This document shows, piece after piece, positions 13,096-26,849 of a stretch of DNA of 64,000 bases. The stretch is from Scleropages formosus (Eukaryota; Chordata; Actinopteri; Osteoglossiformes; Osteoglossidae). The stretch spans positions 30,399,105 through 30,463,104 of the forward strand of contig NC_041813.1 of the NCBI RefSeq assembly GCF_900964775.1. Direction: 5' to 3'. The translations under genes were made by a program, and so were the position numbers. The notes beneath the pieces are model-generated. The model ran no database searches. It was not told the origin of the DNA and saw nothing but the letters and a program-made list of their open reading frames with translations. Within the stretch, counting starts at the first letter, position 1. Each line of letters begins with the position of its first letter.

Positions 13096-15004
13096 CGCGT
13101 AACACTAGAAGAGAATGAGATCTGCAGCAAAGTTATTTTGGACCTTTTTCTAATAAGGGTTAATTGTTATTCTCTCAGTTAAAGTCATTTCTACAATTTT
13201 CTGTGAAGAAAAAGAAGTAGGCTATAAAATGTATGAAGAATGCCAAGAAAATAAACAACAGAACTTTTAATTTTCTTAATTTCCTTACCTGCAGTTTTTG
13301 TACAGCAATAATGTACAATACAACTCCAAAAATACTATAACCCTAAACCAGATCTTCACCAAACTCACTAAGGCGTACACCACATATACGTACAGTATGT
13401 ATGGAAGTAGAACAGTACTTCAGTTACCATGTTCATAGTGTAATAAGTCACTTCATGGTGTTTGAGCAGACCATCACAAGCTGCAGAGCCACAGGAAACA
13501 TCAGTATTGGAGAGAGGAACTCCTATATTTCCACAATGTGGATGGACAAGGAGCAAAGTGGGGCAGACAGGAAGTAACACTGTGACGAGGACATGTAGGA
13601 AAGCTCAGAACTGAATATGGAGAAATTGTCAGGTAGGGCCGCGGATATTTGCAAGCAGGCTCAGTCCACATGTCTGACGTCCATACTGCAGATCTCTCCT
13701 CCTGTCTCTACTTCTGTCCTTGAGTGAGAGATTAGGGACATCTCAGGACTCACCCCTAGGTTTTCCGGGTGAAGGAAGTGAACCAGTAAGGAGTGTTACA
13801 GCAGTCTGGGGTCTGGAACAGTCTGGAACATCAGAAAGAGACTGAGACAGACATTCTAAACCTCGGCTCATACAGGACTCAGTAACAGTCGGTCTGGAAC
13901 CTTGCTGCCTCTTGCTCTCCATTTCGCTCTTTCTCCTTTCCGGTGCCTTCCGCCAACGCCTCCTTGTCAGCCACTGGCCTTTTTCTGTCCGCCTTCGGAT
14001 GGAAATTAATCAGCCATTTCATCTCCCTCCACTCCCACCCCACCCTCTCCAGCCCTTTTCTTCATCAATATGCCCATTTGAGAGTTTGCCTGCTTTACAC
14101 TCTAAAATAGCTTCCTTCACAAGTCTATCTGCCAGCATCTCTCGTTATCATTGCAGCCTCTATCAGGAGCCCCCCACCCTGTTCGTTGTTCTTCACCTGC
14201 GAAGAGAGCCTTCTTCATTCAGCGGGTCAGTACGACCCAGGAGATCTGCCCTTTGTGGGAGATCGCCCCCCCCCCCCCCCACATCCCACCCAGTCACCTC
14301 CCATCCCTCTAACAATCTATAGATGTTATCAGAAAAACCACAGCAGAAAGATTCCCACCTCCCACGGGTCTGCGACATCACAGCCGTATCACAGGGACCC
14401 CTAGAGCACATTTGGAACTACTGAGTTGTTTCCATTTATCTCATGAATCGTTTGTTTTACATAATGCATTTCACGCCTTACAACTACACTTATTTACAGC
14501 AAGTTGAAAATGTCTCATAAAAAGTATTATTGTAACTACATACACACACCCACTCCTCACATAACAGCATTAATTTGTTCTGTGAAATCATCCTGGTAGG
14601 CATTCTGACCCATTGTGAGGGGTCAGATTACCATTATTTATTCTGGGAAAAAAATTGATTGAATATATCTCACTCAGAATTAAAACGCCAGGAATAAAAG
14701 GTGTATTTCTGCAGGACCATGATTACAAAAAGCTATTTTCTTTAAAGTTATATTTTTTGTTCACTCATTTGTTATCAACAACAATACAGGGTCATGGAGG
14801 ACCACAGTCTATCCAGCAAACATAGGGTGTGAGAGAAAGTACACCATGGACAGAGACATTTTAATAATTTGGCCGACAGATGTTTATGCTATAAAAAGAC
14901 AAAGTTTACAAGATGACTGCCTAACCCTGTGATGCATTGGCATCCTGTTCAGGGACATCTCTGCTTAGCCGTGTGCCCTGGGTTTCCAGTACGGATTCCT
15001 AACA
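13096..15004. other. Intergenic, poly-C tract
   Basis: Mostly unremarkable. A pyrimidine-rich stretch at about 13,900-14,290 ends in a run of 15 C (14,266-14,280). Open frames there are compositional and unrecognised. Confidence 0.5.
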
Positions 15005-15225
15005 CAGTGACCCTGACTTGGACAAGTGGTTAAGGGCAGTGAGTAAAGAGCACTGCCTGTGTCTTTCACTCTGCGAAACACATGGACTCTGTGCAGTTAG
15101 AGGTGCTCTGCAGCATTACTAACAAATGAATGACGCTGAAGAACCTTCTGCTTTGGCGACAGCCAGGTTCAAATCCCAAATCCTGCTGCAATACCTTTGA
15201 GCAAAGTTTGAGTGGAATTGCCAGC
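15005..15225 (+). repeat. SINE-B copy, 5' half
   Basis: 'ggacaagtggttaagggcag', a B box in 'caggttcaaatcccaaatcc' (about 15,164-15,183), then 'acctttgagcaaagtttgag'. The 3' half is missing or unrecognisable. Confidence 0.55.
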
Positions 15226-15374
15226 CAGTTGAAGCCAACCCTTGGCAATGATTCACGTGATTTTGCAGGCAAGGGTGGAACAGAAGCGGCTTTCAAAAGT
15301 CTTTTTTCATGCCTATCCGAAGGGCACAAAAACAGAGGGAGAAAGGTACAGCTGTCACACAAACATCTACATAC

Positions 15375-15570
15375 ATCACATTCACTTAGCTGATATGTTT
15401 CTCCAAAGCAACTTATATTTATTTACCCATTTACATAGTTGGGTAATTTTTATGGAACATTTTGAGAATAAATACCTTAACTGAATCTACTACAGGTAGA
15501 AGTCAGATTTGAACCGACAACTTTTGCATTCAAAGGCAGCACCTGCACCCAACAGACCACTGGTTGTCCT
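15375..15570 (-). repeat. SINE-B copy
   Basis: Full-length reverse copy. It opens 'acttagctgatatgtttctc', passes 'acccatttacatagttgggt' and ends with the head 'gaaccgacaacttttgcatt' and 'aaaggcagcacctg'. Confidence 0.75.
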
Positions 15571-15609
15571 ATACTCACGCCCACCAAGCAGCTCAAGAAC
15601 TCTGAGGCA

Positions 15610-15755
15610 TCAGCTGTACCCACTGGGTCCTCTTGACCAAGCTACTTACTCTGAATTGATACAGTAAAAATTATCCTGCAGTATAAATAGGAAAACAATT
15701 GTAAGTAGCTTAATATTGCCACTTCGATGAAAGTGTCATCTAAACAAACTAATAA
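15610..15755 (+). repeat. SINE-B copy
   Basis: 'gacc aagctacttactctga', 'gcagtataaataggaaaaca', 'gtaagtagcttaatattgcc' and 'aaagtgtcatctaaac' follow the family order. It lies about 40 bases from the reverse copy at 15,375-15,570, so the pair could form an inverted repeat. Confidence 0.7.
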
Positions 15756-15959
15756 TAGCATCTCAATTATAATTTCTATTTAACTTGATGGCTGTGATTG
15801 AGATTGTCAGTGTGATGCAGAGGAGGTAGGAAGTATATAAAGTAGATGGTTTTGTTTTGGAAAAATTGTGACTGTGTTAATAGAGTGCTATAATAGATAT
15901 CAGATACAATAGATATATTGTGTGTATTTATATATATATATATAGACAGACACACACGT

Positions 15960-16162
15960 TTACTGAAGCTGCTTGTCCCAAGCAGAGGGTCACAGCGAGC
16001 CAGAGCCTAACCTGGCAACACAGGGCGTAAGGCTGGAAGAGAAGAGGACACACCCAGGACAGGACACCAGTCCGTCACAAGGCACCCCCAAGCAGGACTC
16101 GAACCCCAGACCCACCAGAGAGCAGGACCTGGCCGAGCCCGCTGCCCCCCCGTGCTCCAAGT
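15960..16162 (-). repeat. SINE-A copy 2
   Basis: Reverse copy. B box on the minus strand is 'GGGGTTCGAGTCC' (about 16,096-16,108). CpG positions are heavily decayed ('agagggtcacagcgagccag'). A TA/CA microsatellite (15,930-15,957) abuts its 3' end. Confidence 0.85.
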
Positions 16163-17565
16163 GAAGCCATGCTTTTGTACTAGCAGTTATTGTCTTCGGG
16201 GTTAAGGAGAGGTTAATGCTACATTTATCCAGAAACAGTTGATTTAGCCAGTAAATATGCAGAATGATACTACTGAGGAACAAAAATCTAATGGATTTGA
16301 GACATCAAGTGAGTGTCCAAAATGTCTGATAAAAGTCACTGTACAGAACAATACTCGCTGTGGAAGTAAAATGATTGCATAATGGGCAAAAACACCACTG
16401 TACTGAATAATAAGCGAACAAATCATAATAATGAATGGTATTTAACTTCATAAGCTGCTGTTAACCATTTTTTTTTTAACAAGATCCTGTTATCTGATTC
16501 CTGAGGGATATATTTGGAGAAGATGCCTTTTCCAGACTTGACATCCTACATTATTATTTAATATGATGCAGTAAAAATGGGAAACAAAAAGCAACCACCT
16601 CAGCATGCAGGTCACATGATCTCATTAAGCCGTTTCCATGGCATCGGTGGTATGGATTACGGAGTTGACCTTTTATGTTACCTTGTTCTATTAAGTCTGA
16701 AACTGTTGGAAAACCCTGCTTTGTGTTCTTAATTGGCTTATTGGCTAGTGAGAATCAATTAATAGAGATCAAGCCTACAGGCTATTTACTTTGAATTATA
16801 CTACCTGTTTGAACTAAATTACATGAACTGCTGTATGGCAATACCTACTTTAGCAAAATATATAACTTCAGAGAAACCTTTGACATGATTTTGTGATCTG
16901 ATCCAACCATTCAGTGGACACCCTCAGGACCAAATACAGCCTCTTGAGTATGATCATGACACCATTCAGTAATCCCACAGTGCTACCTTAGAATGGCGGA
17001 TATGACAAGTTATCCAACCCAACTGGAGCACGCAGGATATTTAGAACTGTGAGGTTTTGAAGCACTTCACAAACACCATCTCATTGTTATGCCAGCAAAG
17101 GCACGTGAACAGGGAGATGATATTTCCATATTACGTATGTAGGCGTGCAAGGCGACGCTACACAACCTCACCATTCTGTCCTCTGCTAATTAAGGGAACG
17201 CATTTCCAAGCAGAGAGGAAGGATTTCTTTGCCTGCTGTAAATATATTAATAGCATCGTGGGAGAGCAAAGTCGAGAATGTTGCTATGGGTTTCTACGGG
17301 TGTGTATGGGCTCCTTGCGGGTGGGCCTGTCTTCTGCCAGCTCCTCCCCTGCTTCCATGCCCCATCTCTCTTTGGCACTTCCCTGTTGGTGAATGCTAAG
17401 AGGCATACACTGGATCATAGCACACTGTGAAAAAGAAGAAAACAGAAGACTCTGGAACAAAGTCAAAGGTGAACAAGCCATCAGACAAAAAAATCATTAT
17501 GCTAAGGTACTTTGAGGTCAGTGTCACTGAAGACCGAATGTACTGAAGAAGTATGCTTACAGAAA
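16163..17565. other. Intergenic, nothing recognised
   Basis: AT-rich DNA without recognisable gene, RNA or repeat. Confidence 0.5.
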
Positions 17566-17790
17566 GTGGGGGGGTTGCAGTGGCACAGTGGGTTTGGCTG
17601 GGTTCTACTCTCTGGTGGGTCTGGGGTTCAAGTCCCGGTTGGGGTGCCTTGTGACGGACTGGCGACCTATCCTGGGTTTGTCTCCTCCCCCTCCAGTCTT
17701 ACGCCCTGTGTTGCCGGGTTAGGCTCCGGTTTGCCGCAACCCCTCTTGGGACAAGCGGTTTCAGCCTCTGTGTGTATGTGTTTATAGAAA
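17566..17790 (+). repeat. SINE-A copy 3
   Basis: Forward copy: 'gcagtggcacagtgggtttg' (A box), 'tctggggttcaagtcccggt' (B box), 'ttgccgggttaggctccggt' and the end 'gggacaagcggtttcag', then a short TG tract. Confidence 0.88.
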
Positions 17791-20700
17791 ACTGGATAAT
17801 AACCAGGTACACTCCACTGAGAATGGACCCATACTAATACATATGCAGTATATAATTATATTGACATTAATGAACATCTTCATCCTTGATGTACTGCCTA
17901 CATGAGGGCAGGTGGAGGGGCTAATGCATTGCAGCTTTTTGGTATGCGTGTGTTACATTTCTTACACAATATGTGTCGTCATTCTGTTCACGGGTGTAGA
18001 CATACTCCAGGAGTAGGAGGACTCTCTCAGGAGTCAATCCGCATGTCAATACATGATGGACATGATGGAGCAGAAAACTGGCATCTAACACACAAGAGAG
18101 AGTGTTTGTTACAGGCCGGTACCAGAATGTTCTAAAAATACGCTGTGGGATTCAATCACTCGCATGAAGTGTGGGGAACTGCAGCCCCTGCAGTATAATT
18201 GCCTATATTGACTTCTGCAGAACATGGGTTAGATAACCACACTCCTTGACAAACCTGTACAAGCTGTGAGGGTTAAGGAGATCATCTCAGGTCAGGTCAC
18301 TTGATGCACTGGTACCGTGACCCAGACTGGACTTCACAACATTTTCAGTGTGAATCCTACAAGACAGTATTGAGGAAATTTGTTGTCTCCTAAACCATGA
18401 CACTGCGCTTAAGTGAGCATCATCACAAAATTAAATAAACATTCATCCTATTCTTACCTTGATTCTCACTTTAGAATTACAACTCCTCATTGATGTCCAG
18501 TTCCAGTCCTGCCCGAAGGATCAGGATCGAAGGATGGAAGGATCAGTACACAGCACTAAAAGACCACTGACTGATGCCTCAGTGCTTTAGTACATTCCTC
18601 TACAGCATTTTAAATTGCCTTCATTCATACTGACAGGATGAAGTGGTGGTTTCCAGAAAAAAAGTTTAAGAAAACCTCCCCATGCTTCAGATGAGTGGCC
18701 ACATTTAGAAAAATGAGGATGGCCCAAGAGATGTGTAAATGTGATAGCAGAAGACGGGGGTACAGCAGAAAGCACCAAGTGCCATTACCTATAATTTTCC
18801 ATATGAAAAAAATACAGTGGCAAACCGAGAAGAGTCTTCCCATTAGAAATGCAGATAGCGAAGCTAGACATCCTGGCTATATCTCCTGCTACCGAACCTG
18901 ATTTGTTCATCCTGCCTCCCAGCTATAAGGCAAGAATGCCAGAATGAAGTAACAGCACTGATTTGGAGGGTGATAGTGGTAGTGACAATGGAGGTTAGTG
19001 CTAAGGGGCTTAGGAGGGGTGAAGAGAAAAAACAAAACAGAAGTAGAGAGAGGAGAGATGGCTCATTGGGGCATGACTAATTTTTGCAGAATGAAAAGAG
19101 AAATGCATGAGCGAAGAAATTATACATAATTACATCACCTCAGAAAAGCGCAGCTCAGGCTGCTCCCTTGCCACGGCCCAGCAGTATTCAAAGAACACCC
19201 AACGGGGAACATTTTCTACTGCGGCGATGATGAGACCTCCACAGGCAGGAGCCAGGGGGACAGAGTGGGGTAGGTGCATTACCACAACTCACATTTCAGG
19301 AGTCTGGGACACACACAAAGACACACACTGTTGTACAATACTCAACTCACAGATGAAACAAGCTCCTAACCTTTGTGCTAGGTTCACTCTGCTGTTAAGG
19401 ATGTCTGGAAGGTTTGGGCTTCAGGGACCATCTTAAGCACTCCTCGTATGCTGAAGCCAGGACACGTCTCTCGATCATCGAACCTAGCAGAGTAAAAAAA
19501 ACATTTGTCAACATCATTTCCCTTGCAGTGCTTTGAGAGCGCCAGTGCCCAGCGACAAAGTGCGTGTCCTGGTCATCAGCGTATGTGATAATTCTCCCTG
19601 CCTGAGGCACACAAACACTGAGAAAACTGAGTCTCTTAATGGACCCTGGGGTGGCTTACAGCTGCCTGTGGATTCCAGGGACAGAAAGTTTTTATTAGGG
19701 AACAGAAGCTTCCCAAGTGGCACAGTAGATGTGGGGAAAAAAATTCTGGGTTTTGTAAATACCCATCACACAGCAGTTCAAAAGACAATGGTTTTAGAAT
19801 TGATGTCTGAGGCAGTAAAGCATCGGGGGAATATTCACCTGTAACAATGTGCTCGTTTCCTGTGGGAAGCTGTAATTTATTCAGCCATCTATTGGGCAAT
19901 ATTTTTTCAATGGAGGCTATTTAAATGCAGACTCAGGCAACCTATCACTGAAAAACTTATTTTCCTCTCAGCATAATGCAGTTCATTTGGACTGAGAGGA
20001 ATAGAGAGGATTTACTGACAACAAACCTGAGAGAGAGCTGGTAGAGGCCTTTCAAAAACCCAGCTACATGCAAAGAGAAAGCAGTCTTCCTTTTCCATTC
20101 TCAGAATATACGTGTACTCTGCAGTACTGAAGGCAGGTTCTGCAGTAGTTAAGAAAGTGTTAAGAAAAAGAAATGAATCTATGCCAGCATGTGAAGCAAC
20201 TCTCAGAAAATTAAACCAATTAGTCTAAGGAAATGCCTTTCTCTGACCCTATCCGTGTGGATGGTAAATATCGGCCATCCATCATGATTCCCAAGACAAA
20301 GACTTGCCTGTTAAAATAACACAGTGGAACTGGGTGTGCTCCGACATGGTTTCAGTGATGGGTTTTCGAGGTTTTTTCAGCAGCAGAAAGGAGAAAATAA
20401 AATTGTAGGATGCTGAGCATCTTCACAGCGGACAGCTGGCTCGTTTTACTGCAGCCGCAAACTACATGTGTTGCCAGCCTCAGGCCTTCTGAAATTTCTC
20501 TCCTCTCATTTTTCCTTCCCCCTCCTTTGTTCCTGTGGGTTTCCTATGGTATAGCTTTTCCCTTCATTCATTTTCAGTTCCCCCATTACAACAGTAATGG
20601 ATGTTATTTGACAGATGTAATTCACTGGCTTCATATGATAGTGGAATGAAGCAGATATACCGAAAGACATACGAGGCTTGCGGCTCAGCAAAAACAAGTA

Positions 20701-20849
20701 GAATGTATTACACTGGAATTACTTTACTCATAAGAATGTCCAAGGTAGAAATAAAAACTAGACAGAAATGCATAAGATATGACTCAGGAAGAACACAGAT
20801 TTTCCATATTTTCAATTTGTTTGAAATATGCTGTGCTTATGGTCTACAC
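17791..20849. other. Intergenic, nothing recognised
   Basis: AT-rich, no gene or repeat recognised. Open frames up to about 110 codons occur by chance on both strands. Confidence 0.5.
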
Positions 20850-20915
20850 ATTTACATTCACATTTACATGCATTCATTTAGCAGATGCTTTTCTCCAAAG
20901 TGACGTACATCTCAT
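20850..20915 (-). repeat. SINE-B tail fragment
   Basis: 'catttagcagatgcttttct' followed by 'ccaaagtgacgtac' is the reversed family end, preceded by TTACA-type tail repeats. Confidence 0.65.
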
Positions 20916-21145
20916 AGAAAATTATAATATATGATTTGGTTTTAAAATTATATCATATAGTTGTAAATTATATTACATTTTATAGTTATAAACACCATAT
21001 AAGATGCAGAGGAATTCCAAGGGTACTTATTACAATTAAATTTGTTGGCACATTGCCCCGGTTGCAGTTTACATTAAACATACTTTGATCGTCTAATTCC
21101 TTAACTGTAGCACAAAAGCTATGTCACCATCAACTAAAGACACAA

Positions 21146-21147
<2 letters not shown>

Positions 21148-21196
<49 letters not shown>
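21148..21196. repeat. CA microsatellite at a SINE end
   Basis: About 24 uninterrupted CA units joined directly to the 3' end of SINE-A copy 4, consistent with growth from the element's own TG tail. Confidence 0.95.
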
Positions 21197-21197
<1 letters not shown>

Positions 21198-21400
21198 TTT
21201 CAGAACCGCTTGTCCCGTACAGGGTCGCGGGAAACCGGAGCCTACCCGGTAACACAGGGCGTAAGGCCGGAGAGGGAGGGGACACACCCAGGACGGGACG
21301 CCAGTCCGTCACAAGGCACCCCAAGCGGGACTTGAACCCCAGACCCACCAGAAAGCAGGACAGTGGTCCAACCCACTGCACCACTGCGCCCCCCAGTGAC
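21197..21400 (-). repeat. SINE-A copy 4
   Basis: Near full-length reverse copy, from 'cagaaccgcttgtcccgtac' to 'ccactgcgccccccag'. B box on the minus strand 'GGGGTTCAAGTCC'. Confidence 0.9.
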
Positions 21401-21426
21401 ACAAATACTTTCACTAATATTATATC

Positions 21427-21472
21427 TACTACTACTACTACTACTAATAATAATAATAATAACAATAATATC
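21427..21472. repeat. ACT/AAT trinucleotide repeats
   Basis: Six ACT units grade into AAT units. Confidence 0.9.
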
Positions 21473-24400
21473 TTACATTTCTGCTGTTGCCTGATGTCAG
21501 CAATTTCATTATAATAGCCTAATCTCTTTAAACACATAGAGGAATGCCAGAGGTGTTATATTCAGTCTGTGTGTTGTGTGTCAGATTTTGTTACATGCGT
21601 GGATTTGTGGCAACAACCCTTTTCTTCACGAACCCCTCTTTCTCTGTCACTTTCTCTGTCCTTTTGGAACTGACATCTTAAATAACCAGCATTGAGCTTG
21701 AAATGCGCTTATTACGGATGTCACATCTATCCCCTTATACACATGTTCACACAAACAAGCACACATGCAGTCTTGTTTCAGTGGGATATATCCAAACAAA
21801 TCCATTACATAACTCAAAAGCTGAACCTGCATGTGGAACAAAGTTAAAACCTGGAGTACAGAATCTGCAACTCTGACAGTGACCAACCATTCAAGTGCAG
21901 TCAAAAAAAATTTACAGGCTGTGAAGCTCTTCTCAGCTCATGACTTTAGCACTTTAATTTCCCCTACAGGTGATGGCAGGTGGAGTCCCAGAAGGATACC
22001 TCAGTGATGACCGCCATGGCAACAGTGGGCTGGTAAAACCTGTGAGCAAAGAACAAGTAGCTATTGACCCGCCCTCTTTGTCCCCCTGGCTAATGAGCCC
22101 CACTAGGGAGGGAGTGAGTGTTAACTGGTACAGTGCAGCTGGCAGCACCACGTGGTTTTTACGTCAATCATCGGGACTCCACCGAGATAAACAGAAACTG
22201 AAATTCATGTCTTCAACTGTTCCTGTTGTTCGATCACCCTTTAGATTAGACATGTCAAAATGAATCCATGTCTCTCCCTTTCTCATCTGTCAGAATTTAA
22301 ACTGGAAAGGGTTTGAACAAAAATGGACGATTCAAGCTGACAAAGACCTTTTTTTCATTCAATTGCTGAGCCAGAGCCAGTGTAGTACCAACCTTGCTCA
22401 GGGGTACTGTTGACAGGGCTTTCCTTTGCAACGCTCAGGTTGCAAGTCTGTCCTTAACTGCCATGGTGCCCAGTATGCTGGTTCACTTTTTGGATGCTTC
22501 ACATCTTTGTGTCCAGTGCCTATCTGCTCCGCATGTCACCCTGAATTAAGGTCTCCACTGAAAACAAAAAAAATGGTGATAACCCACTGCCCCTCTTTTT
22601 GGCTCAAAACAACATGGAGTGACAAACCATTAATGACCTTGGTTAAGATCCATCCCATGGTTGTCCACACATGTTCATCTTTAATGGAAAAAATATCTGA
22701 AAGCATTGACCTCCTTAGCTACCCAGCTTCAACAGTGCTTCTGTTTAGCCTTGAATAATAAAATGCATATTAGTTTAAGAAGAGGATGCAAAAACTACTG
22801 AACATATAAATTCCTGGGATTCCTATAGTGATTCAGACTTAGATTTAACACGTAACTGAGCCTTAGTCTCAAAACTACATGAAAGGGTAATATGGTGATT
22901 ATAGGCTTGCATTCTTATAGCTGGCTGAAGGCACAGAATAATAATAGAGAATATAAAACAAGCCTTGGCTTTCTTTACATGTATCTGCAGACACAAGCAG
23001 TATGATGGAAAGTGCATGATAATTTCACCAAGTCCGTGTGCTTCACGCAATCCTCCTCCTTAAAACCGGAGGGCACTGAACCTCTGTCACCTTTCGTGCC
23101 GCAGGCTGCCAACAGTGGAAGGTCTCACCAGAGCTCATTAAATACTGACTTTCAGCCCACGGTGTCCCTCAGTAGAGGCACTGATGGGGTCTAAACAGCT
23201 CTGTCAGCAGAGAGAGAGGGGTCATTCGTCCAAGGATGTCTCATCACCATGTCAGAGCGTGGGCCCTGAGTGACATAGGAAGGAGCACGGGTTGAAAAGC
23301 ACGGTCGTGCACCGTTTCCTGCCTTGCCCAATAACAGATTGCAGTGTAAGGATAGTGCCAGATTACCAGCTGATGCCATCCACCTCACCCCAAACCCTCA
23401 CATCACTCTGCCTGTGCAGTGACAGGTTAGGGTTGCCATAGGAACTGAGCAAGCTGATGACCGCTGTCGCCAGGCAGCAGAGGGTGGGGATGGGAGGGGG
23501 TTCAGTTATTGAAACCATGCAGTGACAAAAAATGGTATGACAAGAATTAGACCAATCTACAGCAGCATGAAGCCAAGCTTTTCACTATCATAAAAATGTA
23601 TTATGTTAAATAACATGCTTATGAGGCAACTTACTTGCTCTAGACTTGATGTTAATGTGTCATTAATTATAAAATAAACTTTGATGCAATCTGATCGCTT
23701 GGGTCCGTGTTAATTTCAAAGGAGTAAAATTATGATAACAGAAAATGCCCATTATTAATGATTTCTAGGAGAGTGTTGGTTTAGTCATGTTAACATTCAC
23801 AAGCAAACAAATTGAGAGAGAGAAATGCAGTTTTGCATGGACAATGTTAGGTCGTAATGTCAGTATCAAAGTGGCAGTTTGGACTGGCGTAAATAAAAAG
23901 AAGCAACCCAAGAAGACTGTACTGTGCTCATATACAGTGACACACATACATTAAAAACAAAACAGTTGTAGCTCAATTTTTGATCTATCAATGAACATAC
24001 TTTTTGTTTTTCTGAATACACCTTCATCAAGTCTTATGAAAATATTTGACTGTCAGCATTGGTCAAAACATTTTTTTCAAGTGGCCCCAGGAAAAGAAAG
24101 CCTTTTAATCAAAGGTGCTATTTGTCATAACCCATAGATCATATTCTATTACTGACCACCCGTATCATCCTTATTATCAACATCAAAGAAAGACATGGCA
24201 AACCAAAATAATGCATAATAATTCTAGAATGAATGCAGCTTCCACAATCAAAGGCAGCTGAATATCTAGATAATGAACTAAATCAAAGAGCAGCTTTGAT
24301 ATACACTACTAGCACTGATATAATAACTAAATTCTCAAAAAAATCTGTAAAGCATAAATTAATTATTCTGGGATATTCCTTGCCTGGGTGAAGATGTAAA

Positions 24401-24477
24401 CATTTAATTTTTCAGACTTAATATTATTATAAACTAACTTTGCAGAAATTTTCTAGAAAATTTATGAACCACATTCT
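21473..24477. other. Intergenic, nothing recognised
   Basis: AT-rich, no gene recognised. An open frame at 21,970-22,263 has no recognisable domain. Confidence 0.5.
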
Positions 24478-24690
24478 GGGGTGATGGGTAGCATTGTTGA
24501 TAAACCTGCTGCCTTCCGACCCGGGTTCGAATCACAGCTCCCAAGGTAATACCCTTCAGCAAAGTTGTTACCCTGATTTGCTTCAATGGAGCTAACCCAG
24601 CTGTATAAATGGGGAAATCATTTTAAGTATCTCAGTATACAAACCTCACAGTATAAATCATTTTGGACAAAGGCATCAGCTGAATAATTT
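24478..24690 (+). repeat. SINE-B copy
   Basis: One of the clearer copies: 'gggtagcattgttgataaac', B box in 'gacccgggttcgaatcacag' (24,518-24,537), 'acccttcagcaaagttgtta', 'gctgtataaatggggaaatc', 'caaaggcatcagctgaataa'. Confidence 0.8.
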
Positions 24691-26849
24691 TTAACAGTAC
24701 TAAGTCAACTGCAACCACCTTCACTGTCATAACTAAAAGACTCATTAAAGAAACTAGACACTTTTCTCAAAGGTATAGCAGCAGTTTTACTTTCACAACT
24801 TCCGAACAAGTTTGGCTCTTTCATATCTTAAGCTTACGGTACAATCCGCAGACATTGGTCTGATTTTTCCCGCCCCTTTTTAGATGTGCTCACCGGCGGC
24901 CTGCGGCTGCTGTTTTTAGTCCACTCACTTTCTCGAGCTCTTCTGTTTCCGGTTTGCATGCGTGGCAATGAAGCCCGTTGAAAACCAAAGTCTTCCCACG
25001 TGTCCCCTGCCTCATGTTGATTAATTACAGAGTTTTAAATGTGTCTTTGCGTGGTCAGGACAGGGAGGAGGGAAGTGCTGAGAGAGATGGAGAAAGGGAG
25101 AGGGAGAAAGAAGACGACAGCTGTAAGCACACAAAGACACCTCAGCAGGGGTATACTGTAATTACTCGCACTCCATGCACTGAAAATAAAGTCCCAATTG
25201 TGTATAACTTTCAATCTGCTTTGAGAGAAAATAATATTTTGAACAAGGAAAGAGAACATGGCGATTTTAATTTTTCCTCTCACTGTCCTTGATAAATCAA
25301 CACAAATAGTGCCCATTAAGCAAAATCCCACTACAGCTGCAAACGAAAACATTACAAATATTTCATTATTCCATTAAACAAATATTCAATTCAATGTTCA
25401 ATTCACTTGATTAATAACCACTGTGATTTCCATGGGATTAACAGAAACAGTTCACAAAAAGTGTACACAGTATAATAATAAAAATAATATCAAAGCAGCC
25501 TCAGGAGCATCAGCAAGGATCTTAATATTCCGTTGGAAGTTTCTTCTTAAAAAGGTATAAAGCTGTTTATTTTAAAGTGATCTGCATTATAGACCTTAAA
25601 AAGAGGGATGCCAACTAGAATTTAATGCTTTATATTTTACAAATATTATCCATCTCTACTGGTGGTAACTCACTCTTCCTCCCAGGTGTGATGACTAATC
25701 TCCATCGTTCTCCTCCTCCTCCTCTCTGACACCACCATGATCCCCTGTCTGGCTTGTCCACGTTGCCCTTCCTCTCTTTTCACCTCCCCTCCATCCTCAT
25801 CCTCTCATTGCAGTATTTTGTCTCCATCTATGATCTAAAAAATACCACTACAGTACTGTGACATCATTGCTAGTAATCATGGCAGAAAAAACTGGCAACA
25901 GCTATGTGAGCTACTCAAACTCACACCTAAATTAAATCAATTAAAATCATTTTTATGCACAAAAATTTCGCGTGACAGACCTGTCTGTTAATCTCCAGTT
26001 TTTACCCAGTTCTTTGTGAAAGAAGTAAATTACCTGGACACTTGACTTCGAAACAAACATAACATATCATATACAGCATATGACATTCCCAAGACAAGTA
26101 CTTTCTATAATCGACAAGATATTAACTGCTAGGTTATTAAACATGAGCACGGGGTGAATTAAGTTTAAAAAGAAAAAATAGCGAAGAAAAACTTTAAAAG
26201 CACACCTGAGGTAAAACAGACCTTAGAGTCTGAGAGAACGAGATGGCGCATTGATACCAAAGCGCTGCGATCGCTGTCACAGTGTGTGTGACACACGGAA
26301 AAAATTAGGGCGCCGAAGCAGGGCGTTCTTCGGCTCAGAAAGACGGAGAACTTAGCGGGGTCTGAATGTGTGCATTATTTTGCGAATATGTCACACATGC
26401 TTATTCATGTGTATTAATGTGAAAGCGATGCGTACCGTATCTTTTCTTTTACTGTTTTCAACCTTTTTTCATAATTTAAATGTATATTTCTTCATTTTGG
26501 AGACGCTTTTCTCCAAGATGAGTGACATACAAAGAAAGAGTGCATTACAACGACATTTGGATGCACACACTGGTGACACATTTCACTCGTCAGCTACGTT
26601 TACCTGAACTCACCACGTTTTCTACTGACGTGAACGTTTTTAATCCGCCCAGTTTTAAAACTCTGTGGAGTCATAAAAAGATAGTTATTTAAATAGTGTA
26701 TGAATTTATTTAAACGGCCAAGTCTATCGATGTTTCTGTGACAGGCTACAAGTCGACCACCCCACCCAAACCTTAAAGTTTGAGGTTATTTGGAGTTTTT
26801 TGTGACGAATATGACAGCCATAAGTGGAAATGCATCATTTCTCGGTTTT
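24691..26849. other. Intergenic, one SINE-B trace
   Basis: AT-rich. A SINE-B end trace occurs at about 26,490-26,545 ('gagacgcttttctccaagat'). CpG content starts to rise after about 26,230. Confidence 0.5.

Noticed and set aside
14266-14280. Poly-C run as a regulatory element
   Set aside because: Simple low-complexity sequence with no associated gene.
24510-24545. tRNA-like B box 'GGTTCGAATC'
   Set aside because: Part of a SINE-B copy; no complete cloverleaf with acceptor stem was seen, so not called a tRNA gene. The same applies to the SINE-A heads.
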